Source: Cyanobacterium aponinum PCC 10605
GTDB lineage: Bacteria > Cyanobacteriota > Cyanobacteriia > Cyanobacteriales > Cyanobacteriaceae
NCBI RefSeq assembly: GCF_000317675.1
Contig: NC_019776.1
Location: 2,356,001-2,420,000 of the forward strand
Direction of reading: 5' to 3'
DNA: 64,000 nt
Shown here: in pieces, positions 18,051 through 27,000 of the stretch
Layout: each line of letters begins with the position of its first letter
Position numbering within the stretch: position 1 is the stretch's first letter
Made by a program: the position numbers and the translations under genes
Notes under the pieces: generated by a model
Told to the model about the DNA's origin: nothing
Seen by the model: only the letters and a program-made list of their open reading frames with translations
Databases searched by the model: none

Positions 18051-21000
18051 AAACTAAAGCCTCGAAAGCTAAACCTTCAAGATTGAAACTATCTGCGTAA
18101 TTGGTAATAACTGTTTGTGTTTCTGGAGAGGCTGTATAAATATATGCCCCTCCTATACTATTTTGAAAGCGAGTAATATCATTTGCCATTTGTGAGCCTT
18201 GAGGATAAGTATAAAAAGCAATGCCTTCAAAGGCAAAATTAGGATAATTTGCTTGTATTGACTGACTTTCCTCCTCTCCTGCGTAAATATATCCTCCTGT
18301 CTGGTTAGTATTGCGAAAACGATTGAAGGCGATTAAACCATCTTCAGGGGTATCAGAGACGTAAAAGGCTAATCCCTCTTCAATAAAGCTATTTGTGTAG
18401 TTGGTTAAAATAGAGTTTCTTTCCTCCTCACCCACGTAAAGATAACTGCTGTCAGTGTTTAAACTGCGAAAACGATACATGGCAGTGTCTAAAATGATTT
18501 CTGGGGCATCGCCATCGGCGAAAAATCCTCTTTTATGAATGATTCCATTTTCTGCACCATCTAAGTCGTAGTCGCTACCATCTTGGAGATTTAGAATAAC
18601 ACCGTCATTTTTACCGTCTCCATTTTCGTCAAATAATTCTGCCCCAAAATCACCGTTAAGAATAAAGGGTTCATATTTTTCGGTTTTGAGATTAAAAATG
18701 TAGTAACTATTAAAATTACTGTCTCCTTCAAAGTAAATTTTTGTCTCGGCTTTTCCCTCATTGGCTGTCACTCTAAATTCTAAATCACCATTCATAACAC
18801 TCAAAGGGCGATCGAGTATGATATGATTCCAATTACGAATTTGTCCATCTGTGGGATCAACATAAATAGAAAATTGATCATTAAGGGGAGTATTACTTTC
18901 TTTTTCGAGAGTTACCAGTAAACCAAATTCCCTTGTGCCAGTATAAACATCATCTAAAGGTAAAGGCACGGAAACAGTTTTAGTTGTTTCTCCGGGGGCA
19001 AATATTAATCTTCCTAGCACGGGATTATAGTCGCTTCCTGCTTTTGCCCTTCCATCGGTGCTGATATAGTGAGCTTGGACATATTTATTTAAGTTTCCTG
19101 TGCGTTGAATAGTAAACTCTATTTCTCCACTCGCTTCGTTAGCAGTGGGGTTAGAAACAAATAAACGAGTTTGGCTATCATCGACATTATCGGCGGTGAA
19201 AATATCACTAGAAATTCCTTGATTTAATTGAGCAGAAACAGACGCACTTTCGCTAATTTCAGCAATGGTAATTACTTCAGGAGAGTTAGTGGTAGGTGCA
19301 CTAAATTTTATACTTGCATTGCCGTTAGCAACAAAAAAATTCTCAAATTGTACTTGCAAGTAGGTTTGATTATTGGTAGTACCTGCGTTATTGACAGTAA
19401 ACTCGATCGCATTCTCTCCTGAAATAAATCCTTCATCCAGAGTAAAAGGCACAAAACCAGTATTAAAATTAGGATTTACCGATAGATTTTGAGCAACTCC
19501 GTTTACTTTTATCGTTATACCTTCATCATCAGTAGCCCATTTTCCATTGATAGATATACCATTGGGATTAACGCTTTCAGGAATTGTCAAATAGGTTTTA
19601 TAAGTATAGTCTCCCGGTGCAGTGCTTAGGCTATTATTACTATTACGTTGATTAGGTTGGATAAAACTTGAGATGGTAGTATTACCGTCGGTAATAATAA
19701 TTTCTCCGACACTGGTTGAGGGGAATGATGTTAATTCATAGTGTATATCTTCAATAGTACCATTGGGTTTTTTAACTCCTGAATCATCTACTCCTGTGTT
19801 GTATAAGGAGAAATCAATAGGAGAGTAATTGACATCGTTAAAACTGTTGACTAAAACTGTCGCTGATGAGGTATTGGAAGTATAGCGGATAAATCTTTGA
19901 TTGTATTGATTAACGAATCCATCTTCTGCAAAATCCGAACTTAGATTGAGAGTATCATCTTTATCCATCACCACTGTAATGGTGTTATTGTCTGAGATTT
20001 GATTAACGGTGAGAGAGTTGAGAGTGAGGGTATTTGCCCCATAATCTTCTATGACGAGAATTTCCAAGTTGCGTAAACGCCCTGAAAGTTTAGTTAAATC
20101 CCAATCCTGCCCATTGTAACCAGCAAATTTTAATATATCTACTCCCGTGCCACCATCTATACGGCGGAAATAAGTATCACTAACGGTGATAAAGTCATCA
20201 TCATTGCCACTATAAACAACATCAACGCCACCATTGGTATAAATTTGGTCTTCTCCTTGGCTACCAATAAATGTTTCTCCTGTGGCTGTACCAATCATTA
20301 TATCATCGCCGATCGAACCTATTTGATTAATTTTTTTGGTGAAGTCACTACCAAACAAGACAAAACTCAAATTATCATCATTCCCCGGCGCCCCGATAAC
20401 AAAATCACTAAATCCATCACCGTTAACGTCATCGCCTCCGTCAAGGGCAACACCTGCTTGAGAACTGGCTAAACCTTTTATGGTAAAACCGTTATCATTA
20501 GAGTTATTAGTGGAATTTTGATTATTACTCAGGCTTCTTAAGTCAAAGGGATTATCTTTCGAGTATTGATTTCCCCAACTCGTGCCACCGAATACCACCG
20601 TTACCACTCCATCTTCTGTTTTGTCACTGGTGAGAGAAGTATTAGGAGAGGAAATGGCAATATCGTCAAAACCATCACCATTAGTATCACCGATGGCGCT
20701 AAAATTAGTCATCTGATAAAGATCATCACCATCAGAAACTGTCGAATAAGCTAAAACTACATCAGGGAGAGAAGTATTCGTTATATCAGTAGTTTTACCA
20801 TAGTAGATAAATAATGCACCTCGATTATTTTTATAGGCTAAATCATCTAAAATTCCTAAATCAGCAATATAACCTTCTGCTAAAACGGCAAAATCTTCGA
20901 TACCATCTCCATTAAAATCGCCAATGGTTTGGAGTTGACTACCTAATTGTTGAGTTTGATTACTTTCATAAAATGGATCAGATACATAAACATTGAGAGA

Positions 21001-24000
21001 ATCATCATTTAACCCTGCCATTGCCACATAAATACTTTGATTAAAAAATGTGGCATAGGGTGCATCATCAATTACATTATCATCAAGAGCGATCGCATTT
21101 GTCCAGTTAACTCCATCGGTAGAGGTAGGATAAAATACCTGAAAATCATTGCCACCGCTAGAAGTTGCTCCCTCATGGAATAAATAAAGCTGATCATTTC
21201 CTGCTACGATAGAAGGGCCTTCAGAACTAGCAAACTGTGACAATACTGTACGACTCCAATCTGTACCATTACCGCTAGAAGCTACATTGAGAGAATTATT
21301 ACCATTGCCTGTAAAAGCTACATATAATTGATCATTGAAAATAGTTGTACTAACACGATGATCGCTGGATTGATTAAAACTACTAGCAAATACATTCTTT
21401 TTAGCACTCCAACTACTACTATTAGCGGTATCAGAAACAGAATAAATAATTTCCCTAGTGCCATCAGTGGAAATAAAGAATACATATAATTGATCTTGAA
21501 ATTCAATCAAAGAAGGCCCATCAACACTTTCCTGAAACTGATTATTCCCACTTACCTGAATGGGATTATTAAAACGAATTCCTGCAACGTTACTGTCATC
21601 TTCCACCGCAGAAGCATACATAACCCTTTCTGAGACATCTCTAAAACCCAAATAGAGAGTATTGTTAAAGACAGCTAAAGAAGTTTTCTTATCTGTTTGA
21701 AAATTACTACCTAAATTAACTTCTCCTTCCCAGTTATAACCATCACGACTTCTTTGTACCCAAAGGTCATTATTATTATTATCATTACGCACCATATACA
21801 AATAGCCATTGTAAGCCACGATGGAGGGCGATAAATCCACTCCTTGAGTTGATATAGTCGAGTTAATATTAACAACGGAATTACTATCAGTTGAGCCATA
21901 AATCCCCCATTGACTTGATGTTAACGCCCCTGAGTAAATAGAAGCCTCAAAAGGATTAATGGTGACGGGATTGTTAAATTGAGATTCACTGTTTCCGAGA
22001 TAGGAGGTAAATTGTCCATTACCAATGGGGTTATTATCATCAATAATGTTAGCTTGAGGAAGTCCATAACCAAAATCATCATAACCATCGCCATTAAAAT
22101 CCCCTAATCCGCCAATGGTAAAGTTTTCCAAACTCATCTGCGCCGAGCTATTGGTGATACTTCCTTCCGCATTACCTAAAAATAGTTGAATTTGTCCGTC
22201 TTTCTCGGCTACAAAATCATCATAACCATCACCGTTATAGTCTCCTATGGTATTAACGTTGACGGTATTATTAATGGCAAATTCTGTGAGAGATAAATTG
22301 GTAAGAGTTGCAAGGTTAGTATTACCCAAAATCAAGTAAAAATCGCCATTTTCCGTTAAAACACCGAAATCTTTTAAACCATCACCGTTGTAATCTCCTA
22401 GTTTTACCGCATCTACAATTAAATCATTTTCTAGGGTGATAATTAAATCTTGACTTCCACTAGCACCGTCTAATAAATCTTGGGTGCTACCACCAAAGAC
22501 AATAACTAATCCGCCTTCTCCTCCTGAGAGAATATCCGCAAAACCATCTCCATTAACATCCCCTAAAATTATATTTATGTTTCCAGCTTCGATCGCACTT
22601 AGATAAGGAATATCAGAACTAATAACATCTATGGCATTATTTTGATCAGGGTAGCTAATAATTAATTCTCCTCCTGAAATAATGGGAGTGGGAGTTGCGA
22701 TGGCATCCTGAGAAGGAATAAGGGAAAATTCAGACCAATTATTGCCATTATTAGAATTACCTAAATAAATATTATTGTTGCTATCTCGATAAGTTAAGTA
22801 AAGACTATTTTGATCAGAAGTTAATCCCACTGCACCTGTAGCTTTAATATTCTCCTCTTGATGAAGATTCCAAGAGAGGCTATTCAAATCTGTGTCATCA
22901 GTCCAAGTAATATAATAGTTAGTAGAAGGGCTACTTTTTGTTCCTCCCTCATAGGCAATGTAAAGATTATCATTTAAAACCGTAGCACTCATGGCGTTAG
23001 CCGATGTTTGATTACTACCCCCCGATGATGTCAATATAGTTTGATTGGATGACCAAGAATTGCCCGATTGAGGATTATTTGAATGAGTATAAATAAGGCG
23101 ACTTTGAGAATCATTAGAGGTAAATAAAACCAGTAATTCTCCTTGATAAACGACTAAAGTGGGAGTATCTGGGGTTGATTGTCCTGAAATTTGATATTGA
23201 TTACTCCAAGTTTGACCATTATTTGTGCTGTAGGTGATGTTAATTTGATCATTTCCCACCCCTTTATAAGCTAAATATAAAACACCATTATAAAATGCGA
23301 TCGAAGGTGGTTTATCCGTTGTCATGCCACCAGGAAGACTGATAAAATTACTCCATGTTTGTCCTTGATTGCTACTGGTTGTAAGGAATAAATTATTGTT
23401 ACTTTGACCTTTATAGGCAAGATAAACAACCCCATTATTGGTTGCTAAGGCAGAAGAGGTATTTAGTTGTTGTTGAGAAACGGGAATTCCACCAATATCA
23501 AAGCTACTGTAGGAATTGCCATCTATGACAAAACCATTATCGGCAGTAATATTCGCTAGTTTGATGCTACCATCATCCGCTAACCAAGGATGTCCATAAA
23601 GACTATAAATTTGTCCTGCATTGGGGGCGCTTATCATTAAATCATTGACACCATCATTATTTACATCACCGATACTTCTTCCTGCTGTACCTGCTAACTG
23701 ATAGGGCAGACTACCATTAAGTAAGAAAGTGGTTTTGCTGTCATTGGCGGTGACGTTGAGATCAAATGTTTTACCGATTTGGCTTAAATCTAATGGCCCA
23801 AAAAGCACATAACTTTGCCCTGTGCCGTTTCCTGCTTGGGGTGCGGTAATCAAAAAATCTTCGTACTCATCTTGGTTTAAATCTCCTGCGGAGGTAATCA
23901 CCGCCCCTGTTTCACTTTTGGCAATGCCTCCCACAATATTCAGATTTGCAACGGTAGCAAGGTTTTGATAATTACTGTTACTCGAAACCCCTCCTTTGAT

Positions 24001-27000
24001 AACATATACTCCCCCATTATTATCGTTTGCTCCCTCAGATGCGATCGCCAAATCTTGAGTACCATCACCATCTAAATCAGCACTAGCTAAAGCACTTCCT
24101 GCTAAAATATTATTAGCCGTGCCATTACTGTTGGCTATATTTGCTCCCGTGTAACTAACATAAGGAGTTGAGGAAAAAGTATTGCTCGTTGTGCCATTAC
24201 TCCGAAATACATACACTGCACCCAACTGCACGGAGGAAGAACTAGGATAACTATTTAGGTCATTTGTACCGTCAGGAAGATCATCTGCCCCTGCCCAATC
24301 ATTATTGACATTTCCGTTATACCCGATCGCACCTATAATAAGATCATCGGAGGTATTTTTAGTAAAAGTACTAGGGCTAGATGTTCCTTTGTAGGCAGAC
24401 ACACCAAGAGAATAACCGGCTAATTCTCCCTCAATTTGTGAACTATAGACAGTGGAATAGTTACTATTTCCATCATAGGCAACATAAACTTCTCCGTTAC
24501 CATTATTAGCCCCCGGTGTACCGATAGCAATATCTGCACTGCTTCCACCGTTGAAATTTCCCACCGCTACGGAATAACCAAAAGCGACAGAACCTGAGAT
24601 ATTAGGTGTGATAGTATAACCTTGAGAGCCTAAATTAGTAACATCAATAGTTTTACCTGCTAAACTAGCTGAACCATAAATGACATAAACTGCACCTTGT
24701 CCATTATTCACATTGGGTGCACCAATAACCAAATCATCAAAACCATCACCATTAACATCCCCAGTCGCTAAACTGAGGGAATAATCACCGTTACCATCGC
24801 CACCATCTGCAATACCTTTAATCAAAACACCGTCAGGATTACCACTTAAATCAGTAGTTGTTAAAGGATTGGTTTGACTGTTACTCAATACACTACCGCC
24901 ACCGAATAATATTTGTATTGTGCCATTTTCTAACACATTGCCTTCTGTATCCGTATAACCCCGATTGCCGATAACAACATCAGTGTTGCCGTCATTGTTT
25001 AAATCGCCGTTAGTAATGACATAACCTATGGCTACATTATCGGTATTAGTAATAAAACCACTATCGATTAAGGCAAGAGATGAATCATTAGCTTCGGTAA
25101 CAGTTGCAATGCCCATCACTTGATTAGAGTTAACGGTTGTGGGTTCACTGGTTACATCCGCAGGAGAGAAGTTGACAGGATTACCTCCATTGATAGAATA
25201 TTGAAAGTTAGATAAGGTAGAAGGATCGATCGAACCTGCATCGACAAATAAATCAAAATCAAGGGTAGGATTGAGAACAGTATAAGCAAAACTCCCATCA
25301 GGATTTAAGGGATTAAGTAATTTATTATTTTGTACAACCCCTAATTGATTACCTGCCCCTGTGCCAATACTCCATGTTAAAGTAGTACCTGAGCCTGTTT
25401 GAGCAGTAACTTCGATCGAATTAATTACCGTGTTGATAGTTTGATTAGTAAGGTTGAGAGGTAAATAAATATCAGGTGTGCCATTGGGGGTAATGTTACC
25501 GTTATTGTTAGCAGAAGTGGCAGAAACTATATCCCATTCAGGCTTATTAGCAGAGGATAATTGAGTAGGAATAACTTCAAATTCTGGCTCAATTTGTTCA
25601 GGATTTTCCCAGATACTTGATTCTGAGTCATAGGTGACATAATAACTTTTCGCACCCGATGGGGTTGGAGTGATATATTGAGAGTTATATTTATTGCCAA
25701 TATCGTTAGTATTGAGTAAAATTTGGGCAATATCTGAACCTGTTAAATTTTCAATATCATTAAAATTGCTTGGCGTATCACTATAACTGAGTGCCTTGTT
25801 ATAAAAAGCTACTTCGTCAAGATAAATACCATTAGAGTTATTCGGATCAGCTAAGGTTATGGTAGTGTTATCAGGAATATCTAAATTCAGAGTATCGACA
25901 TTTTCCCCTGTATTAGTCGAATATACTTGCAAAGATTCACCGTTAAGGTAAAGTTCGATCGAACCATTAGTTTCATCATAAGTTAAAACAATATAAGACC
26001 AATCATTAGGGGAGATTTGAAATCCGTCTCTTGTTTGCAGAGTCTCACCATTTATATTGAGGGAAAAGAATGAATCATCACCAGAGTTGACACGAGCAGA
26101 AAAATTGAGGATATTTTCTAAGGCAATAAGATTAACACTTTGATTCTCATTAACGGCGGTAGGCTTAAACCAAAATTCAAGACTGAAAGAGTTACCCGAT
26201 AAGGGAATTACCCCAGATGTGGCACTAGAAATTTGATTGTTTCCTGCTTTAAACCAGACTGAAGTATTAGAATCTCCTTTACCAGTGGTAGTGTTTTCTA
26301 ATGCACCTTGTTGATTAAAAGTTACATCATCACCGCTATAAGTGCCATTACCTCCAGCCCCTAAAATTCCTTCATTAACTAGGGCAATGCCCTCGGTTTC
26401 TGCCAGACGATAATAAATTAATGGTTGTTCAGAAGTAGTTAACTCATAGTAGGATAGTGGTTGAGTTTCTGTCCAAAATACCGCAGGTTGACCATTTAAG
26501 GTGGTTATAGTTAATTCAGTAAGAGGATCAGGTTTGGCATTGTCTGATAGTATTTGAGGGGTACTCCAGTTAGGTGTTCCGTTATTATAGGTTAGGGTTG
26601 ACCAATAAATATTAGTTTCTCCGTTGTTGGTATTTAACCACACTGCCATCAAATTACCATCAACCCCTTGCCCTAATGTTATTTTACTATCTGTTCCTGC
26701 TAAAGTTTCGATCGCTTCTGCAATAGTCCATTCTCCACTGTTGGGATTATAAATAGAGTAGTACAGATCAGAAGTAGCTAAAATATCGGTTATATTCTCA
26801 AATTGTTCTTGAGTATAGTATTCCCCCGGAGTTAAATTAACAGGAATATTTGTGCTATCGACATTTGCCCAAACAATGACACTATTTCCCTCTTGATCTA
26901 AAGCGGTAACAGGATATAAATTTAAACCAGTAGAACCGGGAATGCTAGTAATATTAGATAATAAATTATCTCCCGAAGGACCGAAACCATATTTAATAAC

